Both the position numbers and the translations under genes were made by a program. 64,000 bases of DNA from NCBI GenBank assembly GCA_037349315.1, contig JBAIAC010000018.1:2790001-2854000 (forward strand). Reading direction: 5' to 3'. Positions within the stretch are counted from its first letter, which is position 1. Each line of letters opens with the position of its first letter. Under the pieces are notes generated by a model. That model had not been told where the DNA came from and did not search any database. It saw nothing but the letters and a program-made list of their open reading frames with translations. Shown one piece after another: positions 24,464 to 36,790 of this stretch. The stretch comes from Chelydra serpentina (Eukaryota; Chordata; Testudines; Chelydridae).

Positions 24464-25243
24464 CAGGGCTGGCTCTAGGATTTTTGCCGCCCCAAGCAAA
24501 AACAAATTTGGCCGCCCCCCCCCCATTTTTTTCTTACCCCACCCCCGCCTCAACTCCGCCCCTTCCCCAAATCCCCAGCCCTGCCTCCTCCCCCCAGGCT
24601 CTCAAGCCTAGGAGGGAGGGGGAGCAGCGGCGCGTGAATCAGCTGGTTCGCGCGCTGCTGCAGCCGCTCAGGATCTCCCCCTCCAGCAGCGGCACGCGAA
24701 TCAGCTGTTTCGCGCGCTGCGGCCGCTCGGGATCTCCTCTTCCCTCCCAGGCTCTCAAGCCCAGGAGGGAGGGGGAGAAGCGGCACGCGCACCGCAGCCA
24801 CTCAGAATCTCCCCCTCCCTCCCAGGCTCTCAAGCCCAGGAGGGAGGGGGAGAAGCGGCACGCGCACCGCAGCCACTCAGAATCTCCCCCTCCCTCCCAG
24901 GCTCTCAAGCCTAGGAGGGAAGGGGAGAAGCGGTGCGCGCGCCGCAGCCACTCAGGAGCTCCCCCTCCCTCCCAGGCTTGGGAGCCTGGGAGGGAGGGGG
25001 AGCAGTGGCGCACAAATCAGCTGATTTGTGCGCTGCGGCCGTTCGGGATCTCCCCCTCCAGCAGCGGCGCGCGAATCAGCTGTTTCACGTGCCACGGTGT
25101 GCGAGCCAGCGGCGGCAGCGGAAGTGAGCTAGGGCGGCCGGGGCACATTTTTAGGGGCAGCATGGCTGGCGCCAGAATGCCGCCCCTAGAAACTTGCCGC
25201 CCCAAGCACCAGCTTGTTTTGCTGGTGCCTGGAGCCGGCCCTG
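24464..25243. mobile_element. hAT-like element, 780 bp, cagggctggctctag family
   Basis: Starts cagggctggctctagg and ends ctggagccggccctg, the same termini as the 203-bp element at 19801. The 8-mer gcagtaat is present at 24456-24463 and 25244-25251, an exact target duplication. The core is very GC-rich and holds a 75-bp minisatellite. Because 75 is a multiple of three, one forward frame stays open for 262 codons with a 25-residue repeat. I treat this frame as fortuitous, since it starts and ends in the transposon termini. No transposase is present. Confidence 0.9.
24598..25050. repeat. 75-bp minisatellite inside the hAT-like element
   Basis: Units beginning gctctcaagcc or gcttgggagcc start at 24751, 24826, 24901 and 24976, exactly 75 bp apart. 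An earlier, more divergent 153-bp block begins at 24598. Each unit has the ccaggagggagggggag motif followed by a cgcgc-rich segment. Confidence 0.9.
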
Positions 25244-25276
25244 GCAGTAATCATCTTCGTTTTGTGTTTTAATTAG

Positions 25277-26018
25277 ACCTGGGTGAATTATTTTCAGCAA
25301 ATATTAAATTTGCCAAAAATGTATTTTGGGGGCACCAAAACTTTTCATGAATATGTACAAATGCACCAAATAGTTTTAGCAAAAAAAGAAAATGTTTTGG
25401 GACTGAGATGCCATTCAGAAAATAGCCAGAGAAGGAGGATAGTGATGATACCAATCCCTCCCTTGTAAGTTTTTGCCCAGTCTCCTGAGATGTGGGAGAC
25501 CCACATTGTGTTCCCCCCACTTCCTGATGTGGAGAAGGGATTGGAACTTGAGTCTCTGGCATTTCAGGACAGTGTCCCAGACACAGACACTCTAATGTGG
25601 GTATTTCCCAATCTCTTACATTAATTTGTTCCACTTTGTATCATTCAACCGGAGAGACTGAGAGAGCTATATATCAGAATAACCTGTAGCCATGACACTC
25701 TCCTGCAATGTTAGAAACCCAAGTTCAAATGCCATCTAAACATCCGGCAGAGATGGGAATTGAAGCCTAGTCTCCCATATCTCAGGTGATTGCCTTAACT
25801 ACTAGGCTAGCTTACAAAGGGTGTACCACTATTATCTCCTCCTCCTTCTGCTATTTCGTAATCTAGCCCTTCAGAAGGTGCAGAAACAAAATGTTTTGGA
25901 TCAAACAAATTATTTCATTTGACCCAAAACGGATTTTTCCAATTTGGTTTGATCCAAACTCTTTTTTCCCCCAGTTTTTTTTTTTTCAGAACTGAAAAAT
26001 CAATTTTTCACCCAGATC
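25277..26018. mobile_element. TIR element, about 742 bp, with 8-bp target duplication
   Basis: The left end acctgggtga and the right end tcacccagatc are inverted. The 8-mer ttaattag occurs at 25269-25276 and 26019-26026. Inside, 'gattggaacttgagtctc' and 'aattgaagcctagtctccc' resemble reverse-complemented tRNA B-box/SINE text, so a SINE-like piece may be part of the family. No transposase is seen. Probably hAT-like by its duplication length. Confidence 0.6.
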
Positions 26019-26023
26019 TTAAT

Positions 26024-26157
26024 TAGAGCTGGGCAAAGAATGGTAACTCTGTGTTTCATGGAGGATTTAAAGACTTCAACATTTGGTTGCATTCCAATTC
26101 GAAGTAAAAACCCAAAATTCTCTACAAATCGGAATTATCATTCTCTGCTCATCTCTA
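26024..26157. mobile_element. Short TIR element, about 134 bp
   Basis: Left end tagagctgggcaaagaat. The right end reads attctctgctcatctcta, which reverse-complemented is tagagatgagcagagaat: 15 of 18 positions agree. It lies directly against the right target duplication of the 25277-26018 element, as if that element had inserted at its tip. Confidence 0.5.
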
Positions 26158-27384
26158 GTCAGAGCCCGGGCTTCAGGGCATTCCATCTGGGAAGCTGTCT
26201 TGTAGCCTGGAACCCTGGACTTCTAAGGAGCTCCGGAGCTAGGGCTTTCGGGCTCTTGGCTTCCCATCAGCCCACTAAGCAGGCTGCTGAGGAGCAAGGT
26301 AGGCACCAGGCAGGTTTTGAAAACTGTCTGGCAGGTAAGTGTCTGTTGAAAATCTGCCTGGTTTCTGGCAGCAATTCATCAGAACTGATATGGTCCCGCG
26401 TAATGTGTTGATTTCAACAAATCTGAAAATTACAACTAAAAATGTTTCTTTTGAATTTTTTTTAAATGTAGTCTTTAGCTTTCTATGGCATGACAGTACT
26501 AGGAAGTTTTCTTTGTGAGGCAGTGCTTGTTTACAAGCACTGGGACTATTACTACTCCCTCATTTCCAACCCCTCTCTTCCCTTATTATTGGTTATCTTC
26601 CAACTGATTTGATACATGATATCTGATCAGACCAATGACAGCCAGATTGTGCGCTACGTCGCTTCACATCATTTCACTGTTCATCTGTCTTGTCCCTGTA
26701 GGTGTGTCATAAACGTCTACTGTGGGGAATTCAGCAAAATGTCAAAATAATATATTATTATTACTGAATGCACAAGTGGTACAATAAAGATGGGGAAAAG
26801 TTCAAAATACAAAGCAGGGAGTAGAAACAGAGAGGTGTAACTCAAAACAAACAAACAGAAAAGAAGAAATGTCACAAAGGCTCAGGGAAGCCATTTTAAT
26901 CATTCAATAGTTGTGGGGTACTCTGTGTAGAGTCTTGAAAGTCCTCTTGATAGACCAGCATAAGATGAGCAGTTCATTCATCAGGTGTATGGCATGCTCA
27001 ACCACACCTCAGTTACACAGAGGGCAGTTGCTGAGTCCCCAGATGTGGTCATTGGCTGCACACACCACCCCCCGGCATCTGAAATGACTGAGCTTGCACC
27101 AGAGATAACATGGCAGCTCAAAGTCAGGCAGTCTCTCCCCTGGCTGAATGATGAGGAAGGAGTTTCTTACAAAGGGAGCAGCTCTTTCCTATTCTGCTTG
27201 TCACAATGAATAAGTAAGCTTGTGTGCTCGACTTGTGCAGCTAATGCACAAACACTGTGTAGCTTGGCACTAGCTCTCTGCTTCTCAGTTGCCTGTCTGT
27301 GCTCCTGTGTGGTTAAACTCTTCCGCAACAGGGTAGTTGATGTTCTACTGAATCGACCAATGAGAATAAAGACAGAGGACATAA

Positions 27385-29056
27385 TACATAAGAATGGCCC
27401 TACTGGATCAGACCAAAGGTCCATCTAGCCCAGTATCCTGTCTTCTGACAGTGGCCAGTGCCAGGTCCCCCAGAGGGAATGAACAGAACAGGTAATCATC
27501 AAGTGATCCATCCCCTGTCACTCATTCCCTGCTTCTGACAAACAGGGGCTAGGGACACCGTTCCTGCCCATTTTGGCTAATAGCCATTGATGGACCTATC
27601 CTCCATGAATTTATCTAGTTCTTTTTTGAACCCTGTTATGGTCTTGGCCTTCACAACATCCTCTGGCAAGGAGTTCCACAGGTTGACTGTGCGTTGTGTG
27701 AAGAAATACTTCCTTTTATTTGTTTTAAACCTGCTTGCTGCCTATTAATTTCATTTGGTGACCCCTAGTTTATGTGTTATGAGAAGTAGTAAACAACACT
27801 TCCTTGTCTACTTTCTCTACACCAGTCATGATTTTATAGACCTCAATCATATATCTCCCCATATCTCCCCTTAGCTGTCTCTTTTCCAAGTTGTAAAGTC
27901 CCAGTCATTTTTGTTGCCCTTTTCTGAACCTTTTCCAATTCCAATACATCTTTTTTGAGATGGGGCGACCACATTTGCATAGAGTATTCAAGAGTGTACC
28001 ATGGATTTATATAGAGGCAACATGATATTTTCTGTCCTATTTGCTATCACCTTCTTAATTATTCCCAGCATTCTGTTCACTTTTTTGACTGCTGCTGCAC
28101 ATTGAGTGGATGTTTTCAGAGAACTATCCACAATGACTCCAAGGTCTTTCTTGAGTGGTAACAGCTAATTTAGACCCCATTATTTTATATGTATAATTGG
28201 GATTATGTTTTCCAATGTGCATTACTTTGCATTTATTAACATTAAATTTCATCTACCATTTTGTTGCCATGTCACCCAGTTTTGAGAGATCCTTTTGTAG
28301 CTCTTCGCAGTCTGCCTGGGTCTTAACTGTCTTTAGTAATTTTTTATCATCTGCAAATTTTGCCACCTCACTGTTTATCCCTTTTTCCAGATCATTTATG
28401 AATATGTTGAATAGGACTTAGTCCCAGAACAGACCCCTGGGGGACACCACTATTTACCTCTCTCCATTCTGAAAACTGACCTATATATCTACCCTTTGTT
28501 TCCTATCTTTTAACCAGTTACTAATCCATGAGAGCACCTTCCCTCTTATCCCGTGGCAACTTACTTTGCGTAAGAGCCTTTGGTGAGGGACCTTGTCAAA
28601 GGCTTTCTGAAAATCTAAGTACACTATATCCACTGGATCCCCTTGGTCCACATGCTTGTTGACCCCCTCAAAGAATTCTAGTAGATTGGTAAAGGGGACC
28701 CTTTACTAAAACCATGTTGACCCTTCCTCAACAAATTATGTCCATCTATATGTCTGACAATATTGTTCTTTATTATAGTTTCAACCAGTTTGCCTGGTAC
28801 TGAGGTCAGGCTTACAGGCCTGTAATTGCCGGGATCACCCCTGGAGCCCTTTTTAAAAATTGGCGTCACATTAGCTATCCTCCAGTCATCCGGTACAGAA
28901 GCTGATTTAAATGATAGCTTACATGCTAGAGTTAGTAGTTCTGCAATTTCACATTTGAGTTTCTTCAGAACTATTGAGTGAATACTATCTGGTCCTAGTG
29001 ACTTATTACTGTTTAATTTATCAATCTGTGCAAAAACCTCCTCTAATGACACCTCA
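27385..29056 (-). mobile_element. CR1 LINE, 5'-truncated, about 1.7 kb
   Basis: The + strand shows the 3' end first: acataagaatggccctactg, then 'ggatcagaccaaaggtccat', then a 3' UTR and the end of ORF2 running leftward. On the - strand, 28678-29052 translates to part of the reverse transcriptase, with KLNSNKSLGPDSI and NYRPVSLTSVPGKLVE. It is cut off near 29056, as usual for target-primed reverse transcription. The frame is interrupted downstream, so the copy is dead. CR1 is the dominant LINE of turtles, crocodilians and birds. Confidence 0.95.
28678..29052 (-). pseudogene. CR1 ORF2 reverse transcriptase fragment
   Basis: About 124 codons of the N-terminal part of the CR1 reverse transcriptase domain, including TPIFKKGSRGDPGNYRPVSL. 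The frame then breaks before the catalytic FADD block, and the endonuclease domain is absent through 5' truncation. It is part of the LINE at 27385-29056 and not a host gene. Confidence 0.93.
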
Positions 29057-30790
29057 ATTTGGTATCAAAGAGGCTATGAAAATAACAAGCAAAGAGCCCT
29101 CTCTAATATCTCACCTCTTAACATCAGGTATTATACATGAGAAACCTTCATGACAAAATCCAGGAGATGCCACACCTACCTCTTCTCAAAGATAAATGGG
29201 GAGCCCCTCGCCACTGACTCAGCAGTAGGACCAATGAAAATAACATGACAAAATAGCAGAACCAGTATAATAACATGGAGAATATAATGCACTGTTTCTA
29301 AATTCAATGTTCGGTCATGAATTACTACAAGTAATGTTTAAATTTACCCAGAGATACACTGACACAGCAATCTCATTTCCCCAAATGATCATCTCAGCAC
29401 TGGAGAGAGTTTCCTATCTAAGGCCTATTTATATGTAGCTGCCCAGAAACTGCTTTCAGTCTCTCTCTAGTTTAGAATTTCCTGTACTATCCATCAATGT
29501 AGCAAGTGAGAACTGACCCTAGTTCCAATGCCTCTGAATTAATAATGGTGGTTTTCAGTTCTGGGGCTCTTACCTCTCTCTTAAAATTAGTGACCAGTTA
29601 AATCTCTCTCCTTTGGACGTAGTATTATATAAATTACAATCATCCCAAAGCCAAAAATCAGTGCTGTACATCTCTCCAGGCCTCAGTAACTAGAGACCAC
29701 TACCATTCATCTACCACAATGTCAGTGTTGTTTTTATGCTTTCACAAAGCAGCATTACAATACCTGGCTTCCTTCCCCTGTGATTTATAGCAGTTCTAGG
29801 TGCTTGCTGTTTTAGAGCCAATATCGGTAGGGTTCTCAGATAACCAAGATTAGCTTGGCTTGGTTTGCAGTGCCTGTTCATTTGAAACCAGTAGAACGAA
29901 CTGAGATGTCCAGACATTTTTGACATTCTTCTATGACTTTCCTCCCCTCTGCTTCCTCCTCCCCACTTCCTACTTTGGTGTGAAAGTCAGATCCTGCAGC
30001 TGCCTTTTTACTGGGCTCATGACATTGCCAGCCCACCCATCTCTCCTCCTCTTCTTCTTTCTCTTTGTTCTTCCCTGGAGTGAGTCTTGCCCACAAAATG
30101 AAGAATGATAGCACAGAAGAATCAAGAAAGAAGGGGAGATAGCATCTTGGGCCCACGGCAAAGACAGCTTTTGGAATCCGTTTCACTGACAAGATAGAAG
30201 ATGGGGGGAGCAGAAGTGGGCGGGGACAGTAAGGGACCTGTGAAAATAGAAGCAAGAATAGGTCATTCTTTGCATCTAGTCTCCCAAAATTGCCACAATG
30301 ACACATTCTCTCTCAAAAATATATTTTCCCACCTATTCCTCTATTCATATAATCCCCAAATTTTTTAATCTGGATGACCAGAATCTCCCCATTTCTGTCA
30401 TGGTTTGGAGATTTAGAAATCTGGTCAGTCTGAGACAGTGGGTATCTTGTCTGAATACACTGATTCTTTGCCATTCATTCTTCTGCTCCATCTCACCATG
30501 CAGTGTTAAAGCAAAAATGATTTCATTTTCTTCTGAATCAACCGAAACCTATTTTCCTCTGTTATACCTGCAATGAAATATATTTCCATCTTTAATTAGC
30601 AAGTCAAACAATAACACAAATGTGTCTGCAGTATTTTGCTAAAGGTTCTCTATCCTCAGCTGAATAACAGAGGTCTTTCAGAGCATGTGCTCCTTTTTTT
30701 GTCATTTGCAGAGAGCATCCATTTCATTTTATTTATTTATTTAGCTTTTATAAATAAGCTGACTGATAGCTGCTTTGTTCTCTATTTCAG

Positions 30791-30844
30791 GTCGTGGAGA
30801 CTAATTTGGTTGCTTTTGACTGTCACTGGATCATTATAAATGAG
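30791..30844 (+). CDS. GRID2: GRID2 (GluD2) internal coding exon, 18 codons, amino-terminal domain
   Basis: The exon encodes 18 residues beginning VVETNLVAF and ending IIINE. It matches the GluD2 ectodomain, about residues 246-263 of the human protein by my count from memory. The acceptor is ctctatttcag and the donor is GAG|gtaact. A plausible branch site (gctgac) has its A near 30762, 28 nt upstream. The exon is 54 nt and phase 0 at both ends. The product is the delta-2 ionotropic glutamate receptor subunit, a postsynaptic plasma-membrane protein best known at cerebellar parallel fibre-Purkinje cell synapses. Its extracellular amino-terminal domain binds cerebellin, which binds presynaptic neurexin. 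This exon forms part of that domain. The preceding exon lies outside the window or was not found. No frame damage is seen. Confidence 0.95.
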
Positions 30845-32744
30845 GTAACTATCAACCACATGTTGTTGTGAAGCATGAATCCTGTTTTCATACATACTGA
30901 CAGTGTTCACGCTGGTCTTTGCCAACAGGAAGCAGAAATCAGAGCAAAGTCCAGGCATGGGACTGAGAGCATTGCTTAATAAAAACAGAATGACAAGTTT
31001 GGGGGCTTTTTTTTGTTTTGTTTTAAATTAAAGGCCTTGTATGACTAAAACAAATGAAAAACAGTCCCCTACTGAGTATGTTTAGCCTTTCCTTTTGGCT
31101 TGAGCGGCCTGCTTTGGGAGATCTTTCATTAAAAAAAAAAAAAATCAAGCAAACAAAAAATCCATACCAAAAACAATTCTTCTTTGTGAGCATAGTGAAT
31201 CCTTCCTAGTGAAGTGCTTGTGTTCCATTTATATTTAAATGTTGTTTCTAAAACTTGTATGTGTTCCTCCCCTTCCCCCTTTAAAAAGCACAAGGATTAA
31301 GTAGTTTGGTATGGGCTGGTACAAAACCTACTGAAGTTAGTGGGATCTAGATAGAGCCATATATGAATATGTATAAATAGTGAACAGGAGGAACCTTTTT
31401 CAAGTACAAACATATCTGTTTTCAAATCTGTCTGACCTTGTGGGAATTTTTGCAAAGACGACTGATTAAAGGATATGTTTTTAATTATGAAATAATCTCT
31501 ACCATAAATGCTTGCCAGCCAACATCTGATAGGTCAAAAAGCAGAGGAGCTAGACATAGAAAACACCGCACAGTGAAGTTGTTTTTGGATTATACAGTGT
31601 TCAAATGTTTCTCTGTTGTTTTAAAAGGAGTCATTTATGATGTCTACAAAATGCTTAATAGGAGAGATAATTATTCCCACGTACCTATATCTGTATCTTT
31701 TTTGTAAAACAATGTTTAGAGAAATGACGCATGTAATTCCTGATCTGATCTTGATTGGCCACACACTTCTGTTTTCATTGTTATAATACAATAAATGAAT
31801 CAGAGTTGGTTTGTTGTTTCCAGTTTATGTTAATGGAAAAACTCACCTCAGAAGCAGCATCTGGGTACAGTTAGGTCCTGTTTTACCTTGTCTTTCTAAA
31901 CTACAGGAAGGTCACCTATAGGCATAATCAACCATTTTTCAGTTAGGCTAGATTAGAATTCAGTCATCTTTCTGATTCTTTGCTCTAGTGACCAGACCAG
32001 TTTAGTAAATCACTTCCACTGTTTAAAGTTAACAGTTATTAATAAAAAAATATCATTTTCCCCAATTCCTATTGAAGGCAATGGGAGTCTCTCCATTCAC
32101 TTCAGTAGAAGTTGGATTAGGCCCATAATTCATAGAGTTAGCCAAAATAGTGGTAAATCACTTAGGTGGAAGTTCTTAATGATTGGTGAATATCATATCT
32201 TATTATCATTTTAGTCAATTTTAAATTAATTTGAACTTTAAAAGAAAAACATTTGTGTGGTAAACTGGAAAAGCTCTGATCATAGTACATGTGTTTTCTA
32301 TATGCTGTAGAACCTACAGATTCACAAATCAGTTGCTCTGTGAAATGGATTCTGCCCTATGAGCCATATCCATGCATGAAAGGGTAAAATGTAGATTTCT
32401 CTTTTCTAGCATTCTGAATATTTGCAATATTTTGAGGACATTAAAATCAGATCAGAAACAAATAACATCTGTTCACAGTGTCATAGACTGAATCATGATC
32501 TGACTTTGACCTACCATTTATACAACATTTTTTCTTTTGTTACTTCTTCTGATGTCACCTTATTCAGACCATAACAAAAATGTGAATATATTCCAGATGG
32601 TGAATGCTTGGGAACAGTTTTCTGCCTTTTATGTCACTTTACCAGAACGCTACAGAAAAATGCCTAGCTTTTATCCACTTCAATGACAACGGGAGATTTG
32701 AAAGTGGAATGATGGCTGCCTATGTCCTTTACTGTTTAGTTTTC

Positions 32745-32789
32745 TGTGTTGTTGTAGCTGTGTTGGGCCCAGAATATTAGAGAAACAAG
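32745..32789. mobile_element. Penelope-like terminal fragment (inferred family)
   Basis: 'ttgttgtagctgtgttggg' and 'cccagaatattagagaaaca' are the reverse complement of the terminal block seen at 37840-37875 ('atcctgggaccaacaagg'). Only about 45 bp remain. Confidence 0.45.
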
Positions 32790-33002
32790 TCTAGTGTTGT
32801 AAGCAAACAAATAACTCCTCCCATCCCCCTGCAGAAAAGTGCAATCTAGTTGCCAATTGCTGTATCCTTTGGATTTACACTATGGACCAGACTGGGAACT
32901 CCGTGTTCATAGTGGCATGTAGTTATTCACACAAGTACTCCCATTCCAGTAAATCTACCCTTTATGACGTATGTGTTTTGTTTTGGCTAAATCAGAGCCA
33001 CC

Positions 33003-33285
33003 AAGAAAGTGACTATGGCCTACCCTAAACCTAGAATTTAGTTCAACCTAGTTAAATCACTCAGGATGTGAAAGATTCAAACCCATGAGAGATGTATTGA
33101 AGCCAACCTAAGCCTCAGTGTAGACACCACTAGGCAGACAGAAGAATTCTTCCGTTGACCTAGCTACCACCTCTGAGAGGTGAAATTAATACAGCAATGG
33201 AAGAACCCCTGCTGTTGCTGTCATGAGTGTCTACGCAACAGCTGTGCCACTGTAGTGTTTCTAGTGTAGAAATACCCTATTTTAC
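33003..33285. mobile_element. Non-autonomous TIR element, older copy of the 9061 family
   Basis: Blocks 'cagtgtagacaccactagg', 'gttgacctagctaccacctc', 'gtgtctacgcaacagctgtg' and 'gtagtgtttctagtgtagaa' follow the order of the fuller consensus I know for this turtle repeat. The first two also occur at 9061-9225. It is more decayed but nearly full length. Confidence 0.6.
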
Positions 33286-33642
33286 ATGTATTTTCTAATC
33301 CTCTAGTCTTCAGCATTTAGGATCAATTATGCAAATGAGAAATACATTGTTTGGGAAACAGTTAAAATAACTGCTTACAATTAGCTGCCAAATAAAAATT
33401 AGGAATGTATTCCCGTTTCTTTTTGCACTGAAATCAAAAAAATCTGAACAGAAATGCCATTCATGACCATGAATCTGCCTAGTTTAGTGGAATTGTGTAT
33501 ATTACTTCAATTGCTTATTTTAAAAGGCAATAATGCTTGGTAACATTTACTTAATTTTATTGTCCCATTAGTTGATGTTTAAGGTAATGTATTAAATTAG
33601 CCTTGACAATGTGCATCTAATGGGAATTACTGTGGAAATTTG

Positions 33643-33667
33643 AAATAAATAAATAAATAAATAAATA
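33643..33667. repeat. (AAAT)n microsatellite
   Basis: Six or so aaat units in a row in AT-rich DNA. Confidence 0.9.
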
Positions 33668-34690
33668 TATATTTTACCTTTAATACATTATCATATATAT
33701 TGTATTGAAGGCTCCATAAAAATGAGAGGTTGCACAATTTCATATGTCACAATCAATCATGTTAGTACTTGGTAATAATACCATTCTCCTCTCCCTGATC
33801 AATGCATTCAGTTGAGAAAAGCCTCTCCAAATAAATATTTCCATCCCTTCAGGGCCCTACAGCAGCAGATAGTACATTCTTTATTTAAATTTCACAAGAT
33901 TTAGAGATTTGGATATAGATATTTGGATATATACAAATCAGAGGTGGAGTGATAGATATGAGAAGGGGTTTCTCTCTGCTTCTGTTTTCCTTCTCTGCCA
34001 CAATAAATTTAACCTCTGGCAGCCTAAGGGAATCAGCTAAATTCTCTTGTCACCCTTTTGTCATATTTGTGCATTCATTATATATTTTATTTTTAGCTGA
34101 TAGTGGGAATTGAGAGAAAGTGTATATCTGTATTGAACATGAAAGAAATGGCTTATTCGTTTATTTATTTTTAAATAGGTGGCTTACTTTAGTTATTAGT
34201 TAAACTGTGCAGTGTAATCCCGCTATGCCCAGTCCTGTCACCTGTTTCCTACTGCTCTCTCTTCAGAGGACAGCCCAAAACTCTTTGCACTGCTGACAGT
34301 TATTATAGGTGAAACACCTTTGAAAAATGTTGAACCATTAAAATTACACATTTTTCAAACAGTTAAAAGGTGCCCTTGGATGCATGCACACAGCTCAAAC
34401 AGATTTAAATGGGGGGCTCACATGCATGCATCCATATGCAGAATTTGGCTTTATATATCTCTCCAAAAAGGACTGGGTCCTAGTTGTTGGGTTCTGTTTC
34501 TTCATTGTTATTTATGTACAACACAGTACTATGAAGACGAGGCTAGGGGTAGGTCTCACTGTGAAATTAAGAGTCAACTTTTGAAGTTGTGGTAGATTCC
34601 AGAAAAGAATTTAACTGGATTTCACTAACTTATGTAATGGCACATTCTTAACACATGCAGTAGATTAATGAAAAATAATTACTTGAGGGA

Positions 34691-35573
34691 TGTTACAGGG
34701 TAGCTGGCCCCTGAGGGTGGTCAAGTCCTCAGCCTACCTATGACAGGCTGTGATAAAGAGAATGAGACAACCAACACCCATCTGCAGATAATTGATTAAC
34801 TACTGCCCAGCTATTCAGGCAATTAGTTAAGGACCACCTGGGCTTTATAAACAGTTATGTGGGCTCAGGCAGGGGAGATTACAAGGAAGAAATGCTGGGA
34901 AAAGAACTTCTCAGGGGGAGCTGGCTAGGAAGCTACTCCCAGTGGGAAACAAAGACTGATGGGGTGAGGAACAGTGCACAGAAAAAGAAAGTGCCAAAGG
35001 GAGGGCTTCTCAGAAGGAGCTGGTGAGAGAGCTCATCAGGAAAGGGGGCCAAGGAAAAGTGCTCCTAGTTGGGGAAGATCCAGAAGCAAGGAGCTATGAA
35101 TGCCAACCCTCAGCAAAACCTGGTCCTGATGGAAGGACTTCACAGGTAGCAGCAGGAGCCCCAGATCAAAGGAATTATATGCTGTTCCAAGGAAGGGTCA
35201 TTGTGGGTTTGACCTTTGCAGATACCTTGGCCCAAGGTGAGAGAGACTTCCCCAACTGAAGGCAAGAGGCCCTTTCTCCAGGAGGGGGGTTCTGGATCAA
35301 TAGGGCTTCATGGGTAAGGGACTTGGACATCAGGGGGGTTGATGGACTAAGGTTAACTCAGCCCCTTCCAACTAGGATGCTAGGGTCAAGGCCTAGTTGT
35401 GTAATGTTCTGCCTTTGGGTAAAGTTAATTACAGTGCGGATGGGGCACTGCTTAATATACACATGCCTCATTGGACTTATTGAAAGTGCATTAACAGAAA
35501 CTGACGCAGGGAGTTAACTGTAGTGGTGCACTAGACTACAAGGGACACTCCAGGGGTGAGGGCCCCCATTACA
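34691..35573 (+). mobile_element. Solo LTR, about 883 bp
   Basis: Starts tgttacagggtagctggccc and ends cccccattaca, giving the TGT...ACA ends of an LTR. A TATA-like ctttataaac lies at 34843-34852. The flanks are aggga (before) and aggag (after), a degraded 5-bp duplication at best. No internal retroviral sequence or second copy is nearby. Orientation is the same as GRID2. Open frames inside are short and unrelated to any gene I know. Confidence 0.6.
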
Positions 35574-36129
35574 AGGAGCTTCGTTAAACCCTTCCATTTT
35601 AAAATAATTGCAATAGCTCATATGTTTTATACTACTCTATTTTCTGTATTGTGCTTGCCACCTATGCAGACTCATATAACCCCCTCCCCAGAGATGTGGC
35701 TTAAGCTTCATCTCTGGTGCTTATTACTTGGAGTGGCTTCTCCCCTCTCCTCAAATGGGTGGGGTCCTGGGTTCTTTTTTTTTGTGATGGCTGGTTCTCC
35801 ACCCAGAGTGACTCCTCGCTGTGCCTGGGACACACTGGGTGCTTCCCTTGGGAAATGAATAATGCTATCACTGCTAGCCAGACATATGAAACCCAGTTCA
35901 CAGCAAACAATGAAGTACATCAACACAAACTATGGCCAAGGAATGACACATCCCAAACCAACAATATAACAACGGGGGCCATTACTGGGAGCAGGAAAAT
36001 AGGATCTGGAGAAGGAGAGGATTAGGTTAACTAATAAATACTAACCATAAATAAACCAAGTTCCCCACCTCCCAACACTCATAACTTTCATAATCCCTCC
36101 CTCCCACCTTCCCAGTCAAATGATATGGT

Positions 36130-36790
36130 GATGGGTGTGGAGAGGTGTGTTGCAGCACTGTGAATGTTGACCAGCTTAAGCCAAAAGGATGCCTTTACTG
36201 GGTCTTCATCCCTGGGTGGGACAGGGTGCTTTCCTGGCTCCCTGGTCTGGGGTTCTGTGGAGGTCTAGGCTGTCTCTCCAGAGCCAGCTCCAGGTCAGAT
36301 CTCTGCCATTCTAGCTGCTGGTCTCTGCAGGGTTGGAACGGTCTGTTCCATGGACTAGGTCTCACCACAACTCAAAGACTCCTTCTGAGTGGAAGGGCAG
36401 TTAATCAGAGACTCCCTGAGCTGTTCTGCTTCTCTCTCTCTCTTGGCTCCCAAACTTAATGCTCAAAAATGAAACTTGTCTCTGCATTTGCGTCAGGCAG
36501 TCCCCTTATGATGGAGGGGCTGAGCAGACCTGGTTTATCATTTGCCCAGCTAACAGCTTGTTCAGATCATGCTCTTCAGAAGTCTCCTGTTAGCCTCAGC
36601 AGGGGTTTTTAGTCTATTCTGTCCCTATACCTGACTCCAGCCATGCTGGGAAATAGTGTCAAAGGGCTTTGGTAGACATTTTTGTTGTAGTCCATAGCAT
36701 AGGGCTTGCTAGAGGGCTCAGCTCAGAGTTCCAAGAACTGGCAAACACTAAATGTGGGTTACCTCTCGCCATCATTCACGTTAGGTAGGT
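36130..36790. repeat. Unclassified GC-richer repeat-like stretch
   Basis: Composition shifts from AT-rich intron to balanced sequence with ctctctct tracts and phrases like 'ggctgtctctccagagcc'. It looks like retroelement-derived sequence, but I cannot name a family or define ends. No supported coding frame. Confidence 0.25.

Larger units (their letters stand above)
1..30790 (+). other. GRID2: GRID2 intron, 3' part (5' end outside the window)
   Basis: This is at least 30.8 kb of non-coding sequence ending at the acceptor before 30791. Recognised repeats inside it are listed separately. In these stretches I recognise no gene and no named repeat: 206-736, 2521-4269, 4353-5126, 5227-6224, 6871-8239, 9226-12045, 13852-14799, 14894-16491, 17483-19369, 20246-21089, 21509-23579, 26158-27384 and 29057-30790. 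They are mostly AT-rich, have stops in every frame and show no splice-flanked conserved coding block. Conserved non-coding elements could be present but cannot be judged from one genome. Confidence 0.85.

Noticed and set aside
24484..25272. 262-codon forward open frame with 25-residue repeats
   Set aside because: It runs from one hAT-like terminus through a 75-bp minisatellite to the other. It matches no protein I know, and the openness follows from GC-rich sequence with a repeat length divisible by three.
29878..30306. 142-codon - strand frame just upstream of the first GRID2 exon
   Set aside because: Low-complexity pyrimidine-rich translation, no domain, no splice context and no similarity I can recognise.
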